Origin: Robiginitalea biformata HTCC2501
GTDB lineage: Bacteria; Bacteroidota; Bacteroidia; Flavobacteriales; Flavobacteriaceae
Length of the DNA: 64,000 bases
Direction: 5' to 3'
Assembly (NCBI RefSeq): GCF_000024125.1
Contig: NC_013222.1
Coordinates: forward strand, 1,466,501-1,530,500
Shown: one piece after another, positions 38,249-46,797 of the stretch
Layout of the letters: every line of letters starts with the position of its first letter
How positions within the stretch are numbered: the first letter of the stretch is position 1
Position numbers and translations under genes: made by a program
Notes under the pieces: model-generated
Database searches by the model: none
Seen by the model: the letters and a program-made list of their open reading frames with translations, nothing else
What the model was told of the DNA's origin: nothing

Positions 38249-39100
38249 TCAGGATTCCGAAAGGAAGGCGACAATCCGCTTGTTGACGGCCTCCTGGTGC
38301 ATGGAGTGGCCGAGGCCTTCGGTGGGGACCAGCACGCTTTCCCGCCACGCGTTGTGGACGCGTACGGAGGCGTGAAACGGGGTAATCGGGTCGGATTTGT
38401 CGTGCAGAATCAACCCTTTTTTGGGATTCCCCTCCACAAACCGGGAGGTGGAGAATTCATGGGTGTGGTACCCGAACTCTTCAAAGATAAATTGGTCCAG
38501 TGCCTGCATCACCCGGTCGTTAAAACCTACGATTCGCTGGTAGTCCTCCATAATTTCATAGAATTCGGAAGGCGATCCGATCGTCACGATTTTTTCCACG
38601 CCCTCATTCGGATGCCGGTGGGCGTGATACAGGGCCGTCATTCCCCCTACGGAGTGCCCGACGATGTACCGGGGTTGGAACTTCTGCACCATGTGTTCCA
38701 CGCATTCGGCATACATCGGGACATGCATGTAGGTTCCGGAAGAATAACCGTGGGCCGGGGCGTCAAAGGCAACGATGTGGAACCCGGCTTCCCGAAGGTG
38801 CCCGATGAGGTTGCGCCACCTGAAGGTATTGCTCTCCCATCCGTGGATCAGCAGGACCACCGGGCCGTCACCCGACCATTGGTAGGTCTGGATCTGGTGA
38901 TCCGCCACGGATTCCACCTTGTGCCGGGCTGCCTGCAAATAATCTTGCTGCGCGGGTTGTACGCGGCCCCGGCGGACTTTACTGAAAACGAAAAACGCCT
39001 TCCGGGCAGCCCGGGATGGGCTGATAAGGACCAGCAGGTTCAGGTACCAGCCGATCAGCCGGGGTTGTAATCTCTTCAGTGCGGTGCGCAATTTATTCAT
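38249..39100 (-). CDS. Alpha/beta hydrolase
   Basis: 283 aa. The oxyanion segment [15 protein letters not shown], the nucleophile elbow [10 protein letters not shown] and the C-terminal [11 protein letters not shown] (catalytic His) form a complete hydrolase set. There is no signal peptide, although the N-terminal 30 residues ([19 protein letters not shown]) are hydrophobic and may associate with the membrane. Substrate unknown. Confidence 0.9.
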   Translation of the reverse strand: MNKLRTALKRLQPRLIGWYLNLLVLISPSRAARKAFFVFSKVRRGRVQPAQQDYLQAARHKVESVADHQIQTYQWSGDGPVVLLIHGWESNTFRWRNLIGHLREAGFHIVAFDAPAHGYSSGTYMHVPMYAECVEHMVQKFQPRYIVGHSVGGMTALYHAHRHPNEGVEKIVTIGSPSEFYEIMEDYQRIVGFNDRVMQALDQFIFEEFGYHTHEFSTSRFVEGNPKKGLILHDKSDPITPFHASVRVHNAWRESVLVPTEGLGHSMHQEAVNKRIVAFLSES

Positions 39101-39170
39101 AGGGGGGCTGCTGCCTTTCGTGCTTGCAACTTCAAAATAAAGGGAAATATCCGAGGCCTCAAAAGTGCCC

Positions 39171-40685
39171 TCAGTCCGAGTTGGTCACAAAAGCGATGTA
39201 CCGGCTGTCGGGAGACCAGCTGGGTACATTGATGGTCCCCTGCCCGCCGTATACATAGGCGATAGCCACCGGCTGCCCTCCTTCGTATGGCATGATGCGC
39301 AACATGCAGTGCTTGTAAAAAGGGTGGTCGCCGGACGGGACGCTCGTTGGGAAGCTGATCATTACCACCTGTTTCCCGTCCGGGGATACATGCGGGAACC
39401 AGTCGTTGAACCGGTCGTGGGTCAGTTGGGTTTGTTCGGAGCCGTCGGGCCGCATCCGCCAGATCTGCATGGTGCCCGTGCGGTTGGAATTAAAATAGAT
39501 CCACTGGCCGTCCGGGCTGTACTCCGAGCCGTCGTCCAGGGTTTCCTGGTTGGTAAGTTGGGTTTCCTTCCCCGAGGCCACATCCACCGCATAGATGTCG
39601 TATTGCCCGTTCCGGTTGCCGGTAAAGAGCATGGTCTGCCCATCCGCGGACCATCCGTGGAGGTAGGAAGCGCCCAGGCCTTCCCCGGTTACTTTTTCCG
39701 GATGGTCGCTGCCTTCAATGGGCAGGTGGTAGATGGACGAAACCCCTCCGTCGTCCGGGTTGTGGTGGCTGATGGCAATTCGGCTTCCGTCGGGGAGGAG
39801 TACGTGATCGTTGTTGTTGGAATCCGCAAACCCGGTATTGAGGACCCCGATGCGCCCGGATTCCAGGTCGTACGTATAGAGATAGCCGTTGGAATTGTAG
39901 ATCAGTGTTTTTCCGTCGGGGGTCCAGTTGGGAGCCTGGATGCTATGGGCCGAATAAAACAGTACTTTCCGCAACCCCGTCTTCAGGTCCAGGACCTCGA
40001 GCCGGCTTCCCAGGTAATCCCGGTAGGGCGTATCCTGCGGGCTTTCCGGTTTGATAATGCGCACGTTGCGGAATGTCGCGGTCTCCGGTACACCCGGGTT
40101 GTGGGAGCAAACGTACAGCCCTGCAAACAGCTCCGGATCGAGCGACAGTACCTGGCTCACCGATTCAAAAGGTTCCCCCATCCGGGCTACGGAGAGCGTC
40201 AGGGTGTCTCCCCGGCGTTCCAGCTGCACCACATCGGGAGCGCGGGTTTCCAAGGGGTTTTCCAGGGTTTCCGCCCCGGTGGCCGCGCGGTATTGCAAGG
40301 CGGTTGTCCCATCCCCGTGGACGCAGGCATTTGCATGGGCCGCGTCGGGGCGAAGGGATTCCCGGACCATCCACCCGATTTTACGGTGCGGGTCGGCCCC
40401 TTCCCCTTCAAAGGCCATTTCGGCCCGCAGGATAAAATCGCCGTTGACGCTGGTCCAGGCGTAGTGGAAGGAATCGCTGCCAAACCACATATTCGCCCCG
40501 GCTCCGGTGATCCGATAGGTGCCGGTTTCGGCTTCATATTCGGCCGAGCCGGGTACCTGTACCCCGCCGATATCCTGGTTTCTGTCAAAGATGCCCGGGC
40601 CGGACTGGGCGCTTCCCGCAAGTGTTGCCATCAGGCAGGCAGCCGGCAAAAGATACCGGAGGAGGTGGGTGTGGATAGGTCGCAT
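39171..40685 (-). CDS. Exported TolB-like beta-propeller protein with N-terminal lectin-like domain
   Basis: 504 aa from the ATG at 40685 (MRPIHTHLLRYLLPAACLMA, signal peptide). A start 54 nt upstream would put 18 residues ahead of the signal peptide. Residues of about 30-210 look like a DUF1349/concanavalin-like domain (GDFILRAEMAFEGEGADPHR). The C-terminal 280 residues contain repeated PD40/TolB blades (YSPDGQWIYFNSNRTGTMQI, HVSPDGKQVVMISF). Probably a periplasmic or surface protein binding carbohydrate or protein; no catalytic residues recognised. Confidence 0.85.
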   Translation of the reverse strand: MRPIHTHLLRYLLPAACLMATLAGSAQSGPGIFDRNQDIGGVQVPGSAEYEAETGTYRITGAGANMWFGSDSFHYAWTSVNGDFILRAEMAFEGEGADPHRKIGWMVRESLRPDAAHANACVHGDGTTALQYRAATGAETLENPLETRAPDVVQLERRGDTLTLSVARMGEPFESVSQVLSLDPELFAGLYVCSHNPGVPETATFRNVRIIKPESPQDTPYRDYLGSRLEVLDLKTGLRKVLFYSAHSIQAPNWTPDGKTLIYNSNGYLYTYDLESGRIGVLNTGFADSNNNDHVLLPDGSRIAISHHNPDDGGVSSIYHLPIEGSDHPEKVTGEGLGASYLHGWSADGQTMLFTGNRNGQYDIYAVDVASGKETQLTNQETLDDGSEYSPDGQWIYFNSNRTGTMQIWRMRPDGSEQTQLTHDRFNDWFPHVSPDGKQVVMISFPTSVPSGDHPFYKHCMLRIMPYEGGQPVAIAYVYGGQGTINVPSWSPDSRYIAFVTNSD

Positions 40686-40772
40686 GTTGTATGAGTTGAG
40701 TGGCCGACATGGCGGGACTCTTTTCCCCCGGGCAGCCAAAAAGACAAGATATGAAAAATTGCGGACGCGTCC

Positions 40773-41336
40773 TTAATCCCAGCCTACCATCAGGTATTTC
40801 ACCGGCGCCGTATCCGGGATCTGCACGGCTTCAATGGGGTCCTGGGAATAGCGCAGGGAGGCCGGGAGCGATTCCTTGGAAATCGTTACATACACGTCCG
40901 TGCCTTTGAACAGGACGAGCACATTGTTCAAAGAAGTGATGATCTTTCGGATTTCGTATTGTTCCTTGATTTCCCCGAAGGTGCTGCCCAGGTGGATGTC
41001 CCGGTCGGTGGCAAAGCGTTTGTCGTGTACCCGGATATTGCCAATCCGGCCCAGGCTGTCACCGGTGGGGCTGAGGGTCAGCAAATGTTTCCCTCCTTTT
41101 TCATACACCTCAATCCTTCCGGCATTTCCCAGTTGGGTCCGGGTGGTGTCCCGCACCAGGGAATCGGCCTGGTACACGCTGTCGAGCTGTGCCAGGGTGT
41201 GTGATCGACGGAGCTTGCCGACCTGTCCGCTGGAAATTAGGAAAGGGTCCCCGGCCGGGTCGTTCTGGCAACCTGTCAATAAGAGAAACACGGTTGAAAA
41301 TAATAAGCCTAAAAGGCAGGCGGAGGTATGTTTCAT
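40773..41336 (-). CDS. Predicted lipoprotein of unknown function
   Basis: 187 aa. The signal sequence ends with the lipobox LLLTGC (Cys23). The mature part includes a beta-rich segment (RIEVYEKGGKHLLTLSPTGD) and ends in VKYLMVGWD. I recognise no domain. It lies between the HerA-like gene and the TolB-like gene on the same strand. Confidence 0.75.
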   Translation of the reverse strand: MKHTSACLLGLLFSTVFLLLTGCQNDPAGDPFLISSGQVGKLRRSHTLAQLDSVYQADSLVRDTTRTQLGNAGRIEVYEKGGKHLLTLSPTGDSLGRIGNIRVHDKRFATDRDIHLGSTFGEIKEQYEIRKIITSLNNVLVLFKGTDVYVTISKESLPASLRYSQDPIEAVQIPDTAPVKYLMVGWD

Positions 41337-41391
41337 GCGATTCGGGCGTTCGTTGAATTCACTTGCAGATTAGCAGTTGGTGACAAATGGT

Positions 41392-42918
41392 TTAACGGAT
41401 GACTTTTTTCAACACGCCGAGCACCCCGCGAATAAACGTAGCGCTGGTCAAAACCTTGACGACCGGGTTCATGCGCGTTGAGCGACGGGAAGATGACGAC
41501 CTGCGAGTGCCGGAAGCTTTCGCCCGGGCCTCAGCTTCTTCTTCCCGGGCGGCTTCGGCCTCGGCTTTTTCAATTTTCTCGTTCAACATTTCATAGGCGC
41601 TTTCCCGGTCGATGGCCTCGTTGTATTTCTCCCGGAGTTTTGAAGCGGCAACCAGGTCGGCGAGTTCCGGGTCCGTCAGGATATCCATCCGGCTCATGGG
41701 CGCCCGCATCAGCGTGGCGGCCAGGGGGGTGGGCCGGCCTTTTTCGTCCAGGGCGGAAACCAGCGCCTCCCCGATACCCAGGGATGTCAGGACCTCTTTG
41801 GTGTCGTAATATTCCGAGATCGGGTAGTTTTCAGCAGTCAATTTTATCGCCTTCCGGTCGCGGGCGGTAAAGGCCCGGAGCGCGTGCTGGACTTTCAACC
41901 CAAGCTGGGCAAGTACTTCGTTGGGGATATCCGTCGGGTTTTGGGTGACGAAATACAGGCCAATCCCCTTGGAGCGTATGAGTTTGACAATCCCTTCGAT
42001 CTGTTCGAGCAGCGCCTTGGAGGCCTGGTCGAAAATCAGGTGGGCTTCGTCGATAAACAGGATGAGTTCGGGCCGTTCGCTATCGCCCTGTTCCGGGAAG
42101 GTGCTGTAGATTTCCGCCAGCAGGCTGAGCATAAAGGTGGAAAACAGTTTTGGCCGGTCCTGTATATCCGTAAGCCGGATGATATTGATATACCCGCGGC
42201 CCTTGTCGTCAATCCGGGTCAGGTCGTTGACCTCAAAGGATTTTTCGCCGAAAAACAAATCGGCCCCCTGCTGTTCGAGTTCGATGACCTTCCTGAGGAT
42301 TGTCCCGGTGGAACTCGTGCTGATGCGCCCGTAGTTTTTCTTGAATTCTTCCTTGCCTTCGCCTGTGGCGTACTGCAGGACCTTTTTAAAATCCTTCAGG
42401 TCCAGGAGCGGCAGTTTGTTGTCGTCGCAGTATTTGAATATCACCGCCACGATCCCTTCCTGTACGGTAGACAGGTCGAGTATCCGGGACAGCAACACGG
42501 GGCCGAATTCCGAAACGGTGGCCCGCAGTTTTACCCCGTCCTGTTCGGAAAGGGTCAGGACTTCCACGGGAAAGGACGACGGCTCGAAGCCCAGGCCAAT
42601 CTGGGCCATGCGCTCGTCGATTTTCGGGTGCCCCGGGCTGGGTTGAGCCAGGCCGCTGAGGTCGCCTTTCAGGTCCATGAGCAGTACGGGCACGCCCTTG
42701 AGCGACAGGTTTTCCGCGAGTACTTGCAGGGATTTGGTTTTACCCGTACCGGTTGCCCCGGCGATGAGGCCGTGCCGGTTCATCGTCTCCAGGGGGATTT
42801 TTACATGCGCCCCGGTCAGGGCCTCCCCGTTGAGCATGGCGGCGCCGACGGTTATGAAGTCGCCCTTGCAGCGATATCCGTTCTCGATGTGTTCCCGGAA
42901 GGCTTCCGCGTTGGACAT
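41392..42918 (-). CDS. HerA-like ATPase (DUF853 family)
   Basis: 508 aa. Walker A GATGTGKT is at residues 54-61, and Walker B is in ILFIDEAHLIF. The long motor core (about 25-420) matches the DUF853 group of HerA/FtsK-type ATPases. The C-terminal 70 residues are highly charged (EKAEAEAAREEEAEARAKAS, RRSSSSRRSTR). Possible DNA pump or helicase; no NurA nuclease gene is adjacent, so the partner is unknown. It is divergent from queE. Confidence 0.88.
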   Translation of the reverse strand: MSNAEAFREHIENGYRCKGDFITVGAAMLNGEALTGAHVKIPLETMNRHGLIAGATGTGKTKSLQVLAENLSLKGVPVLLMDLKGDLSGLAQPSPGHPKIDERMAQIGLGFEPSSFPVEVLTLSEQDGVKLRATVSEFGPVLLSRILDLSTVQEGIVAVIFKYCDDNKLPLLDLKDFKKVLQYATGEGKEEFKKNYGRISTSSTGTILRKVIELEQQGADLFFGEKSFEVNDLTRIDDKGRGYINIIRLTDIQDRPKLFSTFMLSLLAEIYSTFPEQGDSERPELILFIDEAHLIFDQASKALLEQIEGIVKLIRSKGIGLYFVTQNPTDIPNEVLAQLGLKVQHALRAFTARDRKAIKLTAENYPISEYYDTKEVLTSLGIGEALVSALDEKGRPTPLAATLMRAPMSRMDILTDPELADLVAASKLREKYNEAIDRESAYEMLNEKIEKAEAEAAREEEAEARAKASGTRRSSSSRRSTRMNPVVKVLTSATFIRGVLGVLKKVIR

Positions 42919-43013
42919 AGGTTGGATTTTGTGATAAAAATAGGGGAATTACCCAGAATACTAAAACAAATTGATGCCCGGGGAGGGACCCGGTGCGGGA
43001 ACCCCGGATTCCC

Positions 43014-43021
43014 TATCTTTG
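43014..43021 (+). promoter_or_regulatory. Bacteroidetes -7 box abutting the queE start
   Basis: TATCTTTG, full match to TAnnTTTG, ends only 4 nt before the queE ATG at 43026. If functional, transcription would begin at or beside the start codon, which predicts a leaderless mRNA. Confidence 0.55.
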
Positions 43022-43025
43022 CGGC

Positions 43026-43658
43026 ATGGAAAAAGCAGGGGTACTGGCGCAGGTGGACAAGGGGCTGATGCTCCCGTTGATGGAGGCGTTCTACACGATA
43101 CAGGGCGAAGGTTTCCACAAGGGGACGGCTGCCTACTTCATACGGGTAGGCGGCTGCGATGTGGGGTGCCACTGGTGCGACGTCAAGGAGAGTTGGAATG
43201 CCGACCTGCATCCCCCCACGGCCGTCGATACAATCGTCCGGGATGCCGCAGCGGCCTCGGATACCATTGTGGTGACGGGCGGGGAGCCGCTCATGTGGGA
43301 TATGGCCCCGCTGACTTCCCGATTGAAATCCCGCGGAATGAAAATCCATATCGAGACTTCCGGGGCCTACCCGCTCACCGGTACCTGGGACTGGATCTGC
43401 CTTTCCCCGAAAAAGAACAAGGCCCCGGTGGGCGATATCCATCAGCGGGCACATGAACTAAAAGTAATCGTTTACAACCGGCACGACCTGAAATTTGCCG
43501 AGGAGCACGCGGAGCTGACTTCCCCGGACTGCCTGCTCTACCTGCAGCCGGAATGGAGCGTGCGGGAGAGGGTGACCCCGCTCATCGTGGAGTACGTGAT
43601 GGCGAACCCCCGGTGGCGGGTGTCGCTGCAGACGCATAAATACCTGAATATCCCCTAA
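43026..43658 (+). CDS. queE: 7-carboxy-7-deazaguanine synthase
   Basis: 210 aa radical SAM enzyme of queuosine (7-deazaguanine) synthesis, making 7-carboxy-7-deazaguanine. The start is the ATG at 43026 (MEKAGVLAQVDKGLMLPLME). The [4Fe-4S] ligands are Cys44, Cys48 and Cys51 in GGCDVGCHWCDVKESW, and the FYTIQGEGFHKG lead-in is diagnostic. No other que gene is in the window. The last 4 nt overlap the 3' end of the convergent metalloprotease gene. Confidence 0.95.
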   Translation: MEKAGVLAQVDKGLMLPLMEAFYTIQGEGFHKGTAAYFIRVGGCDVGCHWCDVKESWNADLHPPTAVDTIVRDAAAASDTIVVTGGEPLMWDMAPLTSRLKSRGMKIHIETSGAYPLTGTWDWICLSPKKNKAPVGDIHQRAHELKVIVYNRHDLKFAEEHAELTSPDCLLYLQPEWSVRERVTPLIVEYVMANPRWRVSLQTHKYLNIP

Positions 43659-44464
43659 TTTGGCCGGCCGCCTGCCTGCACGAGGTCCAGGATGCATTCC
43701 GGGCCCAGGGCGGGGACGGCTGCCATCCCTTTGGCGGTCCTTTTTTCCAGCATGCTGGTCATCCCCGTCCCGAATTCCAGTTGGGCCCGCATCAGGCAAT
43801 CGGATTCATTGCAGTGGTTGGGCGCCTCCGGGTCCTCGTGCGGGTTGACCTCCGGGGTGCCCAGGTCTACCAGGCCAAACAGGTGGCCGAATTCATGGCC
43901 GATGGTGGCCGTTTCCACATCCGCAACGCGCAGGAAATTCGAGCGGAAGGTCACATCGCGAATGGTGGTGGCGTGGATGACCATGGAGGTATTCCGGTAC
44001 ACCGCCCCCAGGGTGACGATGTTTTCGTCTTCCATATCCGCATCGGCCGGCGCATCGGCAAAATAGATGTACATCCCAAGGGTGTTTCCCTCGTTGAAGA
44101 CCGTCCGGTTTTCGTTCTCCAGGTTGGCAATTTCCTGGAGGCTCAGGCTTTCTTCCCCCGGGGACTGCAGGGGCAGGAATTCAAACTGGATATCCGTTTT
44201 GAAGGTGCGGTCCTCCAGAAAGTCCCGGACATTGTCCAGCGATTCGTCCAGGGGGCGAAACCCCTGTACATAGGCCACTTGCACGCGCAGGGCGTCAAAG
44301 TCGTCGTTGGTGAGGAAATCGGGGGCGCTATCCCCGGTAGCAAGCAGGTTGGCCGATCGGTCGATGGGGACCTCTACGGGCCCCTCGTCTTTGGAACATC
44401 CTGTGAGTGCCAAAAACAGGAGGGCCAGGCCGGTGAACAATATCCTGTATTTCTTTGTCGTCAT
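43655..44464 (-). CDS. Metzincin-like metalloprotease lipoprotein
   Basis: 269 aa from the ATG at 44464 (MTTKKYRILFTGLALLFLAL). The lipobox is LTGC (Cys23). The zinc motif HEFGHLFGLVD places His190, Glu191, His194 and Asp200 in the HExxHxxGxxD pattern of metzincins, and CLMRA downstream may be the Met-turn. It is probably an outer-membrane or surface-attached protease; substrate unknown. The reading frame continues upstream, but the lipoprotein signal fixes the start. Confidence 0.85.
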   Translation of the reverse strand: MTTKKYRILFTGLALLFLALTGCSKDEGPVEVPIDRSANLLATGDSAPDFLTNDDFDALRVQVAYVQGFRPLDESLDNVRDFLEDRTFKTDIQFEFLPLQSPGEESLSLQEIANLENENRTVFNEGNTLGMYIYFADAPADADMEDENIVTLGAVYRNTSMVIHATTIRDVTFRSNFLRVADVETATIGHEFGHLFGLVDLGTPEVNPHEDPEAPNHCNESDCLMRAQLEFGTGMTSMLEKRTAKGMAAVPALGPECILDLVQAGGRPN

Positions 44465-44511
44465 GCCGCTTATTTTTTTATTAACGCAATGCTGCCCGGT
44501 TGTGGTATCCG

Positions 44512-45213
44512 CTAGTGGGATAATCGGGCCAGATAATCGAAATGGTTCCCGTGTTCCAGCAATTCTGCCTCCAACCCGGCCTCCCGGGCCGCTTCCCCCA
44601 GGGTTTCCCAGTCTGCGAATAACCAGGAAAACGCTTCGCTTCGCTGACCCCCGTATTCCCAGAGATAGGTAACTTCCCCGTAATATTCCCGGTCGCCGGG
44701 CACCCAAACGCCCCCGTCAGGGTCCCTGTCGAACATATAGATGATGTCACTGGAGTCTGCCAGAATCTGGCCGCCGGGGGCCAGCAAGGACTTCAGATGA
44801 CGCAAAAAGGGGGTTAACCCGGCCCGGCGTCCCGCCAAACCGATCCCGTTCATTAATAACAACAAGGTGTCGAAATCCCCTACCCGGTATTCCCGGATAT
44901 CTGCGAGTACCGGCTGTTGGACTCCCCGCTCAGCCGCTACTTGCAGGGCCCCGGGAGAGCTGTCCAGGGCGGTGACATCCAGGCCGCGCTCCTGGAGGCA
45001 CAGGCTGTGGCAACCGGCGGCACTGCCGACGTCCAAGACCCGGCCCCGTGCCAGGGTGAGCGCCGTCTGTTCCAGGTAAGGCATGCCGGGAAAGTCCCGG
45101 AAGAAGTAGGAGGGGGGTACCACTTCCGAATCCCCCAGGGAGGAGTGACTGACCAGATCGCCGGCCGGGTTGCCCTGATGGTAATCCATCAATGCCTTTC
45201 CGAAAACATCCAT
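44512..45213 (-). CDS. Class I SAM-dependent methyltransferase
   Basis: 233 aa from the ATG at 45213 (MDVFGKALMDYHQGNPAGDL). Motif I is GRVLDVGSAAGCHSLCLQ, followed by LDVTALDSSPGALQVA (motif II acidic residue) and LLAPGGQILADSSDI (motif III region). Substrate unknown. It is divergent from the YkgJ-like gene. Confidence 0.87.
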   Translation of the reverse strand: MDVFGKALMDYHQGNPAGDLVSHSSLGDSEVVPPSYFFRDFPGMPYLEQTALTLARGRVLDVGSAAGCHSLCLQERGLDVTALDSSPGALQVAAERGVQQPVLADIREYRVGDFDTLLLLMNGIGLAGRRAGLTPFLRHLKSLLAPGGQILADSSDIIYMFDRDPDGGVWVPGDREYYGEVTYLWEYGGQRSEAFSWLFADWETLGEAAREAGLEAELLEHGNHFDYLARLSH

Positions 45214-45219
45214 AGGCCC

Positions 45220-45227
45220 TACCTTTG
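45220..45227 (+). promoter_or_regulatory. Possible -7 box for the YkgJ-like gene
   Basis: TACCTTTG matches TAnnTTTG on the plus strand, 58 nt upstream of the YkgJ-family ATG. The leader would be longer than for the other genes here, so this is weaker. Confidence 0.4.
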
Positions 45228-45285
45228 GGGGGTGCCTGCTAAAGGTGCAGGCTGCGCCAAAAATACGAATTAATACTCCGTTGGA

Positions 45286-45786
45286 ATGGATGAGGATCTG
45301 GAAAAACTGCCCCAGCGGGCAGCTGAAAAGCGGGAGGAAAACCGCCGGTTTCTGGGGAAACTCCGGCAACGCCCGCCAAAGAAGCTGGACCACCTGATGG
45401 CGGAATTGCACCGGGACGAATTCCAGCGCACGGACTGCCTGGATTGCGGGAACTGCTGCCGCACCACGGGCCCCCTCTTTACCCAGAACGATATCGGCAG
45501 GATCGCCGGACACCTCCGCATGAAACCCGGGGCCTTTGTGGAAAAATACCTGCGCACCGATGAGGACGGCGACCAGGTGCTGCAGGATCTGCCCTGCCCC
45601 TTCCTGGGTGCGGATAATTTTTGCCATATATACGAAGTCCGCCCCCGGGCGTGCCGGGAATACCCCCATACCGACCGCCGCAAATTCCACCAGATCACTT
45701 CCCTGACCCTGAAGAACACGGCTATTTGCCCGGCGGCATTCCGGATCGTCGAAGAGATGAAAAGGCGGCTGCCTGGTTATTTATAA
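45286..45786 (+). CDS. YkgJ-family cysteine-cluster protein
   Basis: 166 aa. The cysteine set CLDCGNCCRTTG (near residue 47) together with PCPFLGADNFCHIYEVRPRA and CREYPH is the YkgJ/CxxCxxCC zinc- or iron-sulfur-binding pattern. The N-terminal 35 residues are charged and probably helical. Function is unknown in the family. It is about 70 nt from the divergent methyltransferase gene. Confidence 0.88.
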   Translation: MDEDLEKLPQRAAEKREENRRFLGKLRQRPPKKLDHLMAELHRDEFQRTDCLDCGNCCRTTGPLFTQNDIGRIAGHLRMKPGAFVEKYLRTDEDGDQVLQDLPCPFLGADNFCHIYEVRPRACREYPHTDRRKFHQITSLTLKNTAICPAAFRIVEEMKRRLPGYL

Positions 45787-45886
45787 GGCCTGGCAACCTG
45801 TTTTGTGCGGGGCGCTGGCATTTTTAAATCCGGTAAAAGGCTGTTCTCCGCCGGAATACATCTGACTTTTTAATATTTTTAGTCCT

Positions 45887-46762
45887 GTGGAAACGCTGAT
45901 CGGGTATTTTGAAACCATCCCCTCCTCCCACCGGAGCCTCCTGCTGGTGAGCGGGATCACCATTTTCTGGCTCCTGGAGGGAGCGGTCCCGCTGGTTCGG
46001 TTTAAATACCGCAAATGGCGGCACGCCCTCCCGAATATCTTTTTCACACTCACCACGGTGGCGGTGAATTTTGCCCTCGCCTTCCTGCTCCTGCAGGCCA
46101 GCGACTGGACGCAAACCAGCGGCTTCGGGATCATCAACTGGATGCCGGACCTGCCGCTCTGGGCGTATGTCGCGCTCGGGGTGCTGTTGCTGGATTTTTT
46201 CGGGGCCTGGCTCCCGCATTTTGTGGAACACCAGGTGAAGCCCCTGTGGATGGTCCACCTGGTCCACCATACGGACCACGAGGTAGACACCACCACGGCC
46301 AACCGGCACCACCCGATCGAAAGCGTGATCCGGTTTGTATTCACGCTGTTTGGTGTCGTGCTGGTGGGTACGCCCATAGGTGTTGTGATGCTCTACCAGT
46401 CGCTCTCTTTGGTTTCCACCCAGTTCAACCACGCCAATATCCGCCTGCCGCGCAGGGTAGACCGGGCGCTGAGCTGGGTGATCGTCTCCCCGGACATGCA
46501 CAAGGTGCACCACCACTATGTGCTGCCCTACACGGATTCCAACTACGGCAATATTTTTTCTATCTGGGACCGGTTGCTGGGGACGTATCGGGAACTGGAC
46601 CGGGAAGCCATCGTCTACGGCGTGGATACCTTCCCGGACCGAAAGGAGAATGGGAGTGTCTGGGGGTTGTTGCGGCAGCCCTTCCACAAATACCGGAAAC
46701 CCACCACAACAGGCACGGGCCGCACGGATGCCGATGCAACCGGGGCGGGTGCCCGGGGTTAG
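45887..46762 (+). CDS. Sterol desaturase / fatty-acid hydroxylase family membrane protein
   Basis: 291 aa, GTG start at 45887 (METLIGYFETIPSSHRSLLL). About four hydrophobic segments surround the di-iron histidine boxes HFVEHQ, HLVHHTDHE, NRHHP and HKVHHHY. Such enzymes hydroxylate or desaturate lipids at the membrane; the substrate here is not determinable. The C-terminus is a low-complexity Thr/Gly/Ala tail. Confidence 0.88.
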   Translation: METLIGYFETIPSSHRSLLLVSGITIFWLLEGAVPLVRFKYRKWRHALPNIFFTLTTVAVNFALAFLLLQASDWTQTSGFGIINWMPDLPLWAYVALGVLLLDFFGAWLPHFVEHQVKPLWMVHLVHHTDHEVDTTTANRHHPIESVIRFVFTLFGVVLVGTPIGVVMLYQSLSLVSTQFNHANIRLPRRVDRALSWVIVSPDMHKVHHHYVLPYTDSNYGNIFSIWDRLLGTYRELDREAIVYGVDTFPDRKENGSVWGLLRQPFHKYRKPTTTGTGRTDADATGAGARG

Positions 46763-46797
46763 GATTTCCCGAAGCCGGAATTTATCGGGACATGGGC

